Assembly (NCBI GenBank): GCA_021845985.1
Contig: JAJZES010000023.1
Location: 1 to 59,853 of the forward strand
DNA: 59,853 nt
Direction: 5' to 3'
DNA from: Pseudomonadota bacterium
GTDB lineage: Bacteria; Pseudomonadota; Alphaproteobacteria; Acetobacterales; Acetobacteraceae
Shown here: positions 8,222 through 16,432 of the stretch, piece by piece
Layout of the letters: each line of letters opens with the position of its first letter
Numbering within the stretch: the stretch's first letter is position 1
The notes under the pieces: generated by a model
Seen by the model: the letters and a program-made list of their open reading frames with translations, nothing else
The model's database searches: none
Told to the model about the DNA's origin: nothing
Program-made: the position numbers and the translations under genes

Positions 8222-8572
8222 ATGAAAACATTTGCCGTGGCGGTGCTGCTGGCGGGCCTCGGGCTCGGGTTGCCGGCATGCAGCGCCTATTCTGGGGAGA
8301 TGCAGGACGCGACACGGACCTATCTGCTGCAGGCGCAGCAGGCGGTGCGGGCGCATGACGCGCAGGGCGCCATTGCCGCGCTTGATCAGGCCGAGGGAGC
8401 ATGGCTGACCGCCACCGAGGCGCGGCCCAACCCGGTTGTGCATCACGATCGGCCGGCGCTGCGCCAAATCGGCCTCGCCCGGTCGGCGGTGCAGACACAG
8501 CAATGGGGCGCCGCCGACAGCGGCATCAACGCCGCCCTGCATCTGTCATCGAGCGGCGACGCCACCGGCTGA
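8222..8572 (+). CDS. Putative lipoprotein, function unknown
   Basis: The 116-residue product has a lipoprotein signal with lipobox LPAC (cysteine at about residue 20), so it should be lipid-anchored outside the inner membrane. The mature part is mostly helical and alanine/glutamine-rich (YLLQAQQAVRAHDAQGAIAALDQAEGAWLTATEAR), resembling a small TPR-like or helical hairpin unit, and ends in a short polar tail. A strong AAGGAGG ribosome-binding site supports the ATG. I do not recognise a family. It stands alone after minE and before a gene-free stretch. Confidence 0.65.
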   Translation: MKTFAVAVLLAGLGLGLPACSAYSGEMQDATRTYLLQAQQAVRAHDAQGAIAALDQAEGAWLTATEARPNPVVHHDRPALRQIGLARSAVQTQQWGAADSGINAALHLSSSGDATG

Positions 8573-8894
8573 TCGCGGCGGACTGATCGCCGGCGGCCCG
8601 CAGCCGAGGGTCATTGCCGGCCGCTGCTGCCCATCGCCCCTCCCGACCCCCGCCTGCGGCACCAGCGGGCGGGGGTGAGGGTGCGGCGGGCTGTGCGCCG
8701 TGTCCCATCCGGCACGGGCCGGACTCGGCCAGGCCAGTTGCGGCAAATCATCCGGCGATAACGCCCACTCGGGTTTCATAACATTACGGCGATTCACGAT
8801 GTCGCGTGGCATCGGGTCTTGCGGCTTCGTGATCCCATGCCGCGAATACCTCCGGGTAATTTACCGGCACACGAGATCAACGAGGTTGCGCGTG
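8573..8894. other. Non-coding stretch with a GC-rich hairpin
   Basis: No gene is supported here. ACCCCCGCCTGC (8646-8657) and GCGGGCGGGGGT (8665-8676) form a 12-bp stem with one mismatch and a 7-base loop. It could end transcription of the lipoprotein gene or be a REP-like extragenic element; no U-run follows. A partial inverted repeat (about 8850-8865, CCGGGTAATTTACCGG) lies shortly upstream of the next gene and might be an operator. Confidence 0.45.
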
Positions 8895-9905
8895 ATGAGT
8901 GCCGACCGCCTCCACCCCGGCGACCGCGTCGCCCTGCGCCCGCCTTCGGACATTCTGGCGACACTGGATGGCGGCGGTGCGCTGGAGGGCACGCTGTTCA
9001 TGCCGGAAATGCTGGCCAGTTTCGGTCGCGTCTTCACCGTCGCCAAGCGGGTCGAGAAGGTTTGCGACACCATCTGCCCGGTCGGCAGCCGACGCATGCA
9101 GGGTGTGGTGTTCCTGGAAAATCAGCGCTGCGACGGCGCCGGGCACGGCGGCTGCCAGGCCGCCTGCCGGCTTTATTGGAAGGAATCCTGGCTCGCCCTG
9201 ATGGCGCCGAACGCCCTGCCGCCGCGCCCGCCGGGCGAGGCGGCGGTGGCCAAGCTGCGCGAGCTGGCCGCAGCCAATGCGCGCAACCGCCAGGATGCGG
9301 GCCTGTTCCGCTGTCAGGCGACCGAGATGCGCCGGGCCAGCACGCCGCTCTCGGTCTGGGACGTGCGGCAATATGTGCGCGAGGCGCAAAGCGGCAACGT
9401 GAGCTGGGGCACCATGCTGCGGATCACGCTGCTGCGCGCGCTGGCGTGGGAGTTGCTGGCCAAGGCGCGGCGGCCGGCCGGCATGCTGCCGCGCCCGCGC
9501 CACGTCAACGTCGCCGCCTGGGCGCGGCCGGGGCGGCTCGACCTCCAGCCCGGCGACTGGGTCGAGGTGCGCAGCGCTGCCGAGATCGCCGCCACGCTCG
9601 ATGCCAAGAACATGAACAAGGGGCTCTATTTCTCCGCCCCCGAGATGGCGACGGAATGCGGCAAGCAGTTCCAGGTGCGGCGGCGGATCAGCCGGATCAT
9701 CGAGGAATCCACCGGCCGCATGCTGACCTTCAAGAACGACTGCATCGAACTGGAAGGCCCGCTGTGCCGCGGCGACCGGTCGCACGGGCGGTGGTTCTGC
9801 GCGCGCGAAATCTATCCCTATTGGCGCGAAGCCTGGCTGAAACGGGTGGCCGCCCCGCCGGCGGCGGAGACCTCGCTGGTGGAGCGGGTCGGGGTGAACG
9901 CCTGA
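8895..9905 (+). CDS. Two-copy cysteine-rich domain protein, function unknown
   Basis: The 336-residue protein contains two related domains. Copy 1 (about 3-105) runs from GDRVALRPPSDILATLD to CDGAGHGGCQAACRLYWKESW. Copy 2 (about 215-325) runs from GDWVEVRSAAEIAATLD to WFCAREIYPYWREAWLKRV. Both share LF/YFxPEM, CG-like, RR/VxKRV and an acidic LEG segment. Copy 1 has a dense cysteine set (CDTICPVGSRR, then three in CDGAGHGGCQAAC) suitable for metal binding or a modification site; copy 2 has lost part of it. I remember such unnamed proteins near surface-polysaccharide or natural-product genes. It precedes a nucleotide-sugar cluster. Start at ATG 8895; a GTG directly before is possible. Confidence 0.7.
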   Translation: MSADRLHPGDRVALRPPSDILATLDGGGALEGTLFMPEMLASFGRVFTVAKRVEKVCDTICPVGSRRMQGVVFLENQRCDGAGHGGCQAACRLYWKESWLALMAPNALPPRPPGEAAVAKLRELAAANARNRQDAGLFRCQATEMRRASTPLSVWDVRQYVREAQSGNVSWGTMLRITLLRALAWELLAKARRPAGMLPRPRHVNVAAWARPGRLDLQPGDWVEVRSAAEIAATLDAKNMNKGLYFSAPEMATECGKQFQVRRRISRIIEESTGRMLTFKNDCIELEGPLCRGDRSHGRWFCAREIYPYWREAWLKRVAAPPAAETSLVERVGVNA

Positions 9906-9962
9906 CCATTCGTGCAACTACACCTTGCTGTCACGCCCTGTTGAAATCCACGGCCACCGTCG

Positions 9963-9990
9963 TTGCGTTAGTATTGCCCAGGCATAATGA
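9963..9990 (+). promoter_or_regulatory. Candidate promoter for the sugar cluster
   Basis: TTGCGT at 9963-9968 and TAATGA at 9985-9990 are spaced by 16 bases, about 44 bp before the methyltransferase start. Immediately downstream, GTGGCA and TGCCAC form a 6-bp inverted repeat around GTTA, a possible operator or hairpin in the leader. Confidence 0.35.
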
Positions 9991-10033
9991 CACGCATGGC
10001 GTGGCAGTTATGCCACATGGAGCCGGAAGACTC

Positions 10034-11332
10034 ATGGATGGTTCTGTCGTAACACTGGCAACGGTCAAGCAAAGTAACCCCAATCTCCTCTGCCGCGGCT
10101 GCGGCGGGGCGTTGCGGCCGTTTGTCGATCTTGGTCTGTCGCCGCCGTGTGAGAGTTTTCTCTCCGCCGAGCAGGTGGAGGGGCCGGAGACATTCTATCC
10201 GCTGGACGTGCGCATCTGCCCGAACTGCTGGCTGGCGCAGTTGCGCGAACATGTCTCGCCGGCAGCAATCTTCACCGAATACGCCTATTTCTCCTCGTTT
10301 TCCGAGGCGTGGCTGGCGCATGCGCGCGACTACACGGCGATGGCGGTACAGCGGTTCGGCCTCGGCGGCGGCAGCTTCGTCGTCGAGGTGGCCAGCAACG
10401 ACGGCTATCTGCTGCGCAACATGATCGCCCGCGGCATCCCCTGCCTCGGCATCGAACCGGCCGGCAACGTCGCCGCGGCGGCGGAAAAGATCGGCGTGCC
10501 GACGATGGTGGCGTTCTTCGGCGCCGAGCTCGCCGCGCGCATGGTGGCGCAAGGCCGGCAGGCCGATCTCATCATCGGCAACAACGTGCTGGCACAGGTG
10601 CCCGCTCTGCGCGACTTCACCGCCGGACTGCGCCATCTGCTCAAGCCGGAGGGTGTCATCACGCTGGAGTTTCCGCATCTGGCGCGGCTGATCGCGGGCA
10701 ACCAGTTCGACACCATCTATCACGAGCATTTCTCCTATTTCTCGCTCGCCTCGATCGACGCGCTGTTCGCCGCGCATGGGCTGCGCGTGTTCGATGTCGA
10801 GGAGCTTTGGACACATGGCGGCTCGCTGCGCATCTTTGCCTGTCGCAGTGCGGCCGGTCACCGCGAGACGCAAGCGGTCGCACGACAGCGTATGGCGGAA
10901 GAAGCCGAGGGGCTGCGCGACCTTGCCACCTATGCCGCCTTCGCCCGCCGGGTGGAGGCGACGAAGCACGATCTGCTGACGCTGCTGATCGGGCTGAAGC
11001 GCGCCGGCAAGCGCATCGCCGGCTACGGTGCGCCCGGCAAGGGCAACACGCTGCTCAACTATTGCGGCATCCGCACCGACCTGCTGGCGTTCACCGTCGA
11101 TCGCAATCCCTACAAATGGGGCCGCTTCCTGCCCGGCACCCGCATTCCGATCCTCCGGCCGGAAGCGATTGCCGCGGAGAAGCCGGATTACGTGCTGATC
11201 CTGCCGTGGAATCTGAAGGATGAGATTTTCCGCCAACTGGCGCCGATCGCGGCATGGGGCGCCAGGCTGATCGTGCCGATCCCGCAGCCCGCAGTGCTCG
11301 ACTGGACCGAGACCGAGGAGAACGCACGATGA
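10034..11332 (+). CDS. NDP-sugar C-methyltransferase-like protein
   Basis: The 432-residue protein has the three-part layout of TylC3/NDP-hexose C-3 methyltransferases. A zinc-binding N-terminus (about 15-75) carries CRGCGG and CPNCW. A SAM-binding domain carries VVEVASNDGYLLRNM and GIEPAGN, with YHEHFSYFSL as the likely catalytic region. A C-terminal Rossmann-like domain carries GYGAPGKGNTLLNYCGI and VDRNPYKWGRFLPGTRIPI. These enzymes add a methyl branch to a keto-sugar bound to a nucleotide. The ATG at 10034 has a GGAGCCGGAAGA ribosome-binding site; an upstream in-frame ATG (10010) is less likely. The stop overlaps the cytidylyltransferase start, so sugar activation and methylation are coupled. 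Confidence 0.85.
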   Translation: MDGSVVTLATVKQSNPNLLCRGCGGALRPFVDLGLSPPCESFLSAEQVEGPETFYPLDVRICPNCWLAQLREHVSPAAIFTEYAYFSSFSEAWLAHARDYTAMAVQRFGLGGGSFVVEVASNDGYLLRNMIARGIPCLGIEPAGNVAAAAEKIGVPTMVAFFGAELAARMVAQGRQADLIIGNNVLAQVPALRDFTAGLRHLLKPEGVITLEFPHLARLIAGNQFDTIYHEHFSYFSLASIDALFAAHGLRVFDVEELWTHGGSLRIFACRSAAGHRETQAVARQRMAEEAEGLRDLATYAAFARRVEATKHDLLTLLIGLKRAGKRIAGYGAPGKGNTLLNYCGIRTDLLAFTVDRNPYKWGRFLPGTRIPILRPEAIAAEKPDYVLILPWNLKDEIFRQLAPIAAWGARLIVPIPQPAVLDWTETEENAR

Positions 11333-12177
11333 AAGTTGTTCTGTTCTGCGGCGGCCAGGGCTTGCGCATGCGCGGCGCGGCGGCCAGCGGCAACGGTGCC
11401 GACCTGCCCAAGCCGATGGTGCCGCTCGGCAACCGGCCGATCCTGTGGCACCTGATGAAATACTACGCCCATTTCGGGCACACCGAATTCATCCTCTGCC
11501 TCGGCTACAAGGGAGCGACGATCAAGGAGTTCTTCGCCGGCTATCAGGAGTGGATCTCCAACGATTTCGTGCTCTCCGGCGGCGGCGCGCGGCTCGAACT
11601 GCTCAACCGCGACATGGACGACTGGCGCATCACCTTGCTCGACACCGGGCAGGACGCCAATATCGGCGAACGGCTGATGGCGGTGCGCCCGTTCCTTGAG
11701 GGCGAGGCGATGTTCCTCGCCAATTACAGCGACGGGCTGACCGATTGTCCGCTGCCGGCGATCACCGATCGGCTGATCGACACCGGCGCGGTCGCCGCCT
11801 GCATGGTATCGCGGCCGAACATCTCGCTGCACATGGTCAACCACGACAAGGCCGGTCTGGTGACCGACGTGCTCGACGCCGAACAGGCGAATGCGTGGAT
11901 CAACGCCGGCTTCTTCGCCTTCCGCCAGGAGATTTTCGACTATATGCGCCCCGGCGAGGAACTGGTGCTGGAGCCGTTCCAGCGGCTGATCGCCGAACGC
12001 CGGCTCGCCGCCTATCCCTATGAAGGGTTCTGGCGCTGCTGCGACACGTTCAAGGATCTGCAGACGCTGGAAAGCCTGCTGGCGCGCGGGCCGGCACCAT
12101 GGGAAGTGTGGCGGCGCGCGGCGCCGGCAAGATCGGTGGCCGAGACGATGACTCTGCGTCACGCGGTGACGGTCTGA
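11329..12177 (+). CDS. Glucose-1-phosphate cytidylyltransferase-like nucleotidyltransferase
   Basis: The 282-residue sugar nucleotidyltransferase probably makes CDP- or another NDP-sugar. The N-terminal signature is GGQGLRMRG (a GGxGxR variant), followed by DLPKPMVPLGNRPILWHLMK and ILCLGYKGATIKEFF, which closely follow RfbF-type glucose-1-phosphate cytidylyltransferases. NYSDGLTD holds the catalytic Asp, and INAGFFAF with EGFWRCCDT completes the sugar site. CDP-glucose is the precursor of 3,6-dideoxy and branched sugars, consistent with the C-methyltransferase before it. ATGA overlap upstream; the next gene begins directly after the stop. Confidence 0.85.
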   Translation: MKVVLFCGGQGLRMRGAAASGNGADLPKPMVPLGNRPILWHLMKYYAHFGHTEFILCLGYKGATIKEFFAGYQEWISNDFVLSGGGARLELLNRDMDDWRITLLDTGQDANIGERLMAVRPFLEGEAMFLANYSDGLTDCPLPAITDRLIDTGAVAACMVSRPNISLHMVNHDKAGLVTDVLDAEQANAWINAGFFAFRQEIFDYMRPGEELVLEPFQRLIAERRLAAYPYEGFWRCCDTFKDLQTLESLLARGPAPWEVWRRAAPARSVAETMTLRHAVTV

Positions 12178-12831
12178 ATGCTGCGCCTCGTCCTGGCGCG
12201 ACCGGCGGGCGCGCCGCTCGCCATCCTCTGCCTCGGCGCCCATGCCGACGACATCGAAATCGGCGCCGGCGGGGCGCTGCTGACGCTGCTGGCGCGCCAT
12301 CCGGGATCGCAGGTGCGCTGGGTGGTGTTCTCCGCCAGCCACGAGCGGGCGGCGGAAGCGCAGTCGAGCGCCCGCGCCTTTCTCGCCGGCGCCGGTGACA
12401 GCCGTGTTGATGTGCATGATTTCCGCGACGGCTTCTTTCCGGCCGAATCGCTGCGACTGAAAGAGCAATTCGAGACGCTCAAGGCCGAGACCGCGCCCGA
12501 CCTGATCTTCACCCATGTCCGCCCGGACCACCACCAGGACCACCGCACGCTGGCCGAACTGACCGCCAATACATGGCGCGACCATCTCGTTCTCGGCTAC
12601 GAGATCCCGAAATACGATCCCGATTTCGGCAATCCGAACCTGTTCGTGCCGCTCGACCCCGAGGTGGCGTCGCGGAAGACGGACCTGCTGATGGCGCATT
12701 TCGCCAGCCAGCGGCAACGCCGCTGGTTCGTGCCGGAGACGTTCGCCGCGCTGATGCGGGTGCGCGGGTTGCAGGCGGCGGCGCCGTCGGGCCTCGCCGA
12801 AGGGTTTTATGCCGTGAAGCTGTGGCTGTGA
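12178..12831 (+). CDS. PIG-L family deacetylase
   Basis: The 217-residue zinc-dependent deacetylase belongs to the LmbE/PIG-L family, which removes acetyl groups from N-acetyl amino sugars. The metal-binding motif AHADDIEIGAGG (about 22-33) matches AHPDDxE, with Ala replacing Pro, and the second site HVRPDHHQDHR (about 106-116) supplies the downstream histidines. The ATG follows the previous stop without any gap, so it is almost certainly translated from the same mRNA. In this cluster it could deacylate the nucleotide sugar or the finished glycan. The 3' end converges with the RfbC-like gene 5 bp away. Confidence 0.85.
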   Translation: MLRLVLARPAGAPLAILCLGAHADDIEIGAGGALLTLLARHPGSQVRWVVFSASHERAAEAQSSARAFLAGAGDSRVDVHDFRDGFFPAESLRLKEQFETLKAETAPDLIFTHVRPDHHQDHRTLAELTANTWRDHLVLGYEIPKYDPDFGNPNLFVPLDPEVASRKTDLLMAHFASQRQRRWFVPETFAALMRVRGLQAAAPSGLAEGFYAVKLWL

Positions 12832-12836
12832 TCCGA

Positions 12837-13367
12837 TCAGCGTCGGATTGTCGGCCACGCCAGATCCTTCTCGGCGATCAGCGAAATGCCGCGCGGCCAG
12901 ACGATACCGAGCGCCGGATCGTCGTGACGCACGCCGTCGGCATGCGTCGGCGCGAATGCCGCCGACATCTGATACAGCACCTCGCAATCGTCGGTCAGCG
13001 TCTGAAAGCCGTGGGCGCAGCCCTGCGGGATGCACAGCGCGAGATCGCCGTCCTGCGTCAGATCGAACCCCTGCCAGCGCAGGTAGCTCGGGCTGTCCGG
13101 GCGAAGATCGGCTACGACGTCATGGATGGCGCCGCGCACGCAGCGGACGAACTTGACCTCGGCGTGCGGCGGACGCTGGAAGTGCATGCCGCGCACGGTG
13201 CCGGCGGACCGCGTCACCGACAGGCTTTCCTGCACGAAGCAGTTCGGCAGTCCGTGGCCGGCGAATGCGTCGCGGTCGAACAGTCGGGCAAAGCTGCCGC
13301 GCGCGTCGCAGAAGCGTTCCAGCCGCACGGCCCACAATCCGGCAATCCCGGTCGGCTCGAACTGCAC
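12837..13367 (-). CDS. dTDP-4-dehydrorhamnose 3,5-epimerase-like protein (RfbC family)
   Basis: The 176-residue cupin epimerase inverts C3 and/or C5 of an NDP-4-keto-6-deoxysugar. Motifs are DARGSFARLFDRD, the catalytic-base region VRGMHFQRPPHAE, GAIHDVVADLRPDSPSY, and PQGCAHGFQTL. The GTG at 13365-13367 (MQFEPTGIAG) is chosen because the family starts with this strand; a longer ATG start at 13418 would cross the start of the divergent peptidase-like gene. It is transcribed against the rest of the cluster but plainly belongs to it by function. The pathway's 4,6-dehydratase is not in the window. Confidence 0.85.
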   Translation of the reverse strand: MQFEPTGIAGLWAVRLERFCDARGSFARLFDRDAFAGHGLPNCFVQESLSVTRSAGTVRGMHFQRPPHAEVKFVRCVRGAIHDVVADLRPDSPSYLRWQGFDLTQDGDLALCIPQGCAHGFQTLTDDCEVLYQMSAAFAPTHADGVRHDDPALGIVWPRGISLIAEKDLAWPTIRR

Positions 13368-13384
13368 CCTGGCGCCCCGCTGCA

Positions 13385-14668
13385 ATGACCGACGCCAGTG
13401 TCGCCGATCGCGGCGCAATTCTCCACTCGCATGTTGCGGCGCTGTATCCGATCTGCCGCAGCATCACCGGCGCGGGGCTGCGCGCCACGCTGCACTACAT
13501 CGACGCCCGCATCGGGCTGACGCTGACCGAGGTGGCGTCGGGAACGCCGGTGCTCGACTGGACCATCCCGCCGGAATGGAGCGTCCGCGGCGCCCGTCTG
13601 GCGACGCTCGACGGGCGCACGCTGGTCGATTTCGCCGACCATACGCTGCATCTGCTGAGCTACAGCACGCCGATGCACGGCGTGGTGCGGCGCGCCGAGC
13701 TGGAGCGGCATCTGCACAGCCTGCCCGGACAGCCGGAGCTGATCCCCTATCGCACCGCCTATTACCGGCCCGACTGGGGTTTCTGCCTGTCGCACCGGCA
13801 GCGCGACGCACTGACCGAGGACGCCTACCGCGTTGACATCGACACGACGCTGGCGCCCGGCAGCCTGACCTATGGCGAATGCGTGCTGCCCGGTGAGGAA
13901 GCGGGCGAGGTGCTGTTCTCGGCCCATGCCTGCCACCCGTCGCTGGCCAACGACAATCTGGCGGCGATTGCGGTGGCGATCGAACTGGCCCGGCTGCTGG
14001 CGGCGCGGCGGCGGCGCTTCACCTACCGCTTCCTGTTCGCCCCCGGCACCATCGGCGCCATCGCCTGGCTCGCCGCCAACCGCGACGCGCCGGCGCGCAT
14101 CCGCCACGGCCTCGTGCTCAGTTGTCTCGGCGACCCCGCCGCGCCGACCTACAAGCAGAGCCGGCGCGGCGATGCGCCGATCGACCGCTACGCCGCGCAT
14201 GTGCTGGCCGGGCGCGGCCGCATCATGCCGTTCGCGCCGACCGGCTATGACGAACGGCAATATGGCTCGCCCGGCTTCGATCTGCCGGTCGGCTGCCTGA
14301 TGCGCTCCCCCGGCGGCAGCTTCCCCGAGTATCACACCTCGGCGGACAATGCCGAGTTCGTCCGCCCCGCCGCGCTGGCCGATTCGCTCGCCGTGCTGCT
14401 CGACATCGTCGCGCTGATCGAGGGCGATACGTGCTGGCGCAACACCGCGCCGTTCGGCGAGCCGCAGCTCGGCCGGCGCGGCCTCTATGGCGACGAGCTC
14501 GACCGCATGGCGCTGCTCTGGCTGCTGAACCTGTCGGACGGGCGGCATACGCTGTTCGACATCGCCGAGCGCGCCGGCCGCCCGTTCGCCGCCGTCGCCG
14601 CGGCGGCGGCGGCGGCGGCCCGCGCCGGATTGCTGGTGCCGGCTACAGCTTGCGCATCGGGCGCATGA
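13385..14668 (+). CDS. DUF4910 aminopeptidase-like protein with a C-terminal helical domain
   Basis: The 427-residue protein resembles DUF4910/aminopeptidase-like proteins found in surface-glycan clusters. The N-terminal part carries ALYPICRSITGAGLRATL. A metallopeptidase-like core has putative zinc ligands in FSAHACHPSLANDN (about 180-193) and SFPEYHTSADN (about 315-325), as in M28-type enzymes. The last 85 residues look like a winged-helix-like or helical module (LLNLSDGRHTLFDIAERAG). Homologues occur beside nucleotide-sugar and legionaminate genes, so a sugar amide or glycan-linked substrate is possible. The 3' end overlaps the convergent SDR gene by 26 bp. Confidence 0.75.
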   Translation: MTDASVADRGAILHSHVAALYPICRSITGAGLRATLHYIDARIGLTLTEVASGTPVLDWTIPPEWSVRGARLATLDGRTLVDFADHTLHLLSYSTPMHGVVRRAELERHLHSLPGQPELIPYRTAYYRPDWGFCLSHRQRDALTEDAYRVDIDTTLAPGSLTYGECVLPGEEAGEVLFSAHACHPSLANDNLAAIAVAIELARLLAARRRRFTYRFLFAPGTIGAIAWLAANRDAPARIRHGLVLSCLGDPAAPTYKQSRRGDAPIDRYAAHVLAGRGRIMPFAPTGYDERQYGSPGFDLPVGCLMRSPGGSFPEYHTSADNAEFVRPAALADSLAVLLDIVALIEGDTCWRNTAPFGEPQLGRRGLYGDELDRMALLWLLNLSDGRHTLFDIAERAGRPFAAVAAAAAAAARAGLLVPATACASGA

Positions 14669-15350
14669 CGATCTCGGTCACCTCGGCGGTTGCCGGCAGC
14701 GACAGGGCGGCGAGCACCATCGCCGCCACGTCCTCGGGCTGCATCAGCGTGCCGCCGGGCACTGCCCGCCCTTCCTGTGCCAGGATGGCCGCCTGCATCG
14801 GCGTTTCGGTGCGGCCGGGAAACAGGCTGAGCACCCGCACGCCGTCGCCATTGACCTCCTGGCGCAGCGCGTCGGCAGCGGCCCGCAGCGCCGCCTTGCC
14901 GGCGGCATAAGCCGCCATCCCCGCCCCTGCCGGCGGCAAAGCTGCCGTGGAGTTGATGAACACCACTTGGCCCCGCGCCGCACGCAATTGGTTAAGACAA
15001 ACCGAGGTCAAAAGGATCGGCGCATGCAGATTGATCCGATCGAGATCGCGCCACTCGGGCGCCGTCAGCTCCGCCACCGTCCGGCGCAAATAGGCGCCGG
15101 CGCTGTGCACCAGCACGTCGAGCGTCCCGCCGAGGCGCCGCGCCACCTCGGCCGGTGCCGCATCGTCGGCAAGGTCCGCCTGCAGCACCCGGGCGCGCCG
15201 GCCGATCGCCCGCGCCACCATCTCCAGCCGGCCGGCGCGTCGGCCGAGCAGATGCACCGTCAGCCCGGCCTGCGCCAGGGCTGCCGCCACGGCGCGGCCG
15301 ATGCCGCTGCCGGCGCCGGTCACCAGCGCCGTCTGTCCAGATCGCAACAT
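14643..15350 (-). CDS. Short-chain dehydrogenase/reductase
   Basis: The 235-residue classical SDR has the cofactor loop TGAGSGIG (about 11-18), NSTAALPP for the active-site serine region, and the catalytic YxxxK in AYAAGKAALRAAADALRQE. It should interconvert a ketone and an alcohol with NAD(P). Its location between two sugar-modifying genes suggests reduction of a keto-sugar intermediate. It is transcribed against its neighbours: 17 bp separate its start from the divergent epimerase, and its end overlaps the peptidase-like gene. Confidence 0.85.
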   Translation of the reverse strand: MLRSGQTALVTGAGSGIGRAVAAALAQAGLTVHLLGRRAGRLEMVARAIGRRARVLQADLADDAAPAEVARRLGGTLDVLVHSAGAYLRRTVAELTAPEWRDLDRINLHAPILLTSVCLNQLRAARGQVVFINSTAALPPAGAGMAAYAAGKAALRAAADALRQEVNGDGVRVLSLFPGRTETPMQAAILAQEGRAVPGGTLMQPEDVAAMVLAALSLPATAEVTEIVMRPMRKL

Positions 15351-15367
15351 CCTTGAGGAACCCCGCC

Positions 15368-16426
15368 ATGCGCATCCTGATCACCGGCAACATGGGCTAT
15401 GTCGGCCCCGCCGTGGTTTCGCATCTGCGCGAGCATCATCGCGACGCCGAACTCATCGGGCTCGACCTCGGGCTGTTCGCCAGCGCCGTCACCACCACCG
15501 GCGCGGCGCCGGAAACCCGGCTCGACATGCAGCACTTCGGCGACGTGCGCGCGGTGACGGCGGAGGATTTGCGCGGCGTCGATGCGGTGGTGCATCTGGC
15601 GGCGATTTCCAACGATCCGATCGGCAACCGCTTCGCGGAGGTAACCGACGCGATCAACCGCGGCGCCAGCCTGCGCCTCGCCGGCTGCGCCGCAGCGGCG
15701 GGGGTGAAGCGGTTCGTCTTCGCCTCGTCGTGCAGCGTCTATGGCGCGGCCGACAGCGGCGCGCGGCGCGAGACCGATGCGGTCGGGCCGCTGACCGCCT
15801 ATGCCCGCTCGAAAGTGGCGACCGAGGAAGGGCTGGCGCAGATGGATCTCGGCGCAATGAGCACCACCTGCCTGCGCTTCGCCACCGCCTGCGGCTTTTC
15901 CGACCGGCTGCGGCTCGATCTCGTGCTCAACGACTTCGTCGCCTGCGCGCTCACCTCCCGGCAGATCACCGTGCTGTCGGACGGCACGCCGTGGCGCCCG
16001 CTGATTGATGTCGCCGACATGGCGCGCGCAATCGACTGGGCGGTGACGCGCGACCCGGCGCAGGGCGGGGCGAAGCTGGTGGTCAATGCCGGCTCCGACG
16101 CGCGCAACCATCAGGTGCGCGAACTGGCCGAGGCGGTCGCCGGCGCGATCGACGGGGCGGAGGTGTCGATCAACACCGCGGCGCCGCCCGACCGGCGCTC
16201 CTACCGGGTCGATTTCGGGCTGTTCCGCGCGCTGGCGCCGGCGCATCAGCCGCAGGTCGGGCTGGCGCAGTCGATCGCCGGGCTGATCGCCGGGCTGCGC
16301 GGCATCGCTTTCGACGATGCGGGGTTCCGCACCTCGCCGCGGATGATCCGGCTGCACGCGATCTCGCAGTTGCTCGACGCGGGGGCGCTGACGCCGGAGC
16401 TGCGCTGGGCCTGGCGCGCCGCCTGA
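15368..16426 (+). CDS. NAD-dependent nucleotide-sugar epimerase/dehydratase
   Basis: The 352-residue extended SDR has the nucleotide-binding loop TGNMGYVG at the N-terminus, HLAAISNDPIG, the Ser-containing SSCSVYG and the catalytic YARSK (about 141-145). The family includes UDP-glucose 4-epimerase, 4,6-dehydratases and 4-reductases such as those making CDP- or GDP-sugars. The substrate-specific C-terminal part (RDPAQGGAKLVVNAGSDARNHQVREL) resembles NDP-sugar dehydratase/reductase branches, but I cannot choose the reaction. It probably finishes the sugar begun by the cytidylyltransferase. The end is 6 bp from the convergent ferritin-like gene. Confidence 0.85.
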   Translation: MRILITGNMGYVGPAVVSHLREHHRDAELIGLDLGLFASAVTTTGAAPETRLDMQHFGDVRAVTAEDLRGVDAVVHLAAISNDPIGNRFAEVTDAINRGASLRLAGCAAAAGVKRFVFASSCSVYGAADSGARRETDAVGPLTAYARSKVATEEGLAQMDLGAMSTTCLRFATACGFSDRLRLDLVLNDFVACALTSRQITVLSDGTPWRPLIDVADMARAIDWAVTRDPAQGGAKLVVNAGSDARNHQVRELAEAVAGAIDGAEVSINTAAPPDRRSYRVDFGLFRALAPAHQPQVGLAQSIAGLIAGLRGIAFDDAGFRTSPRMIRLHAISQLLDAGALTPELRWAWRAA

Positions 16427-16432
16427 CCGGCC

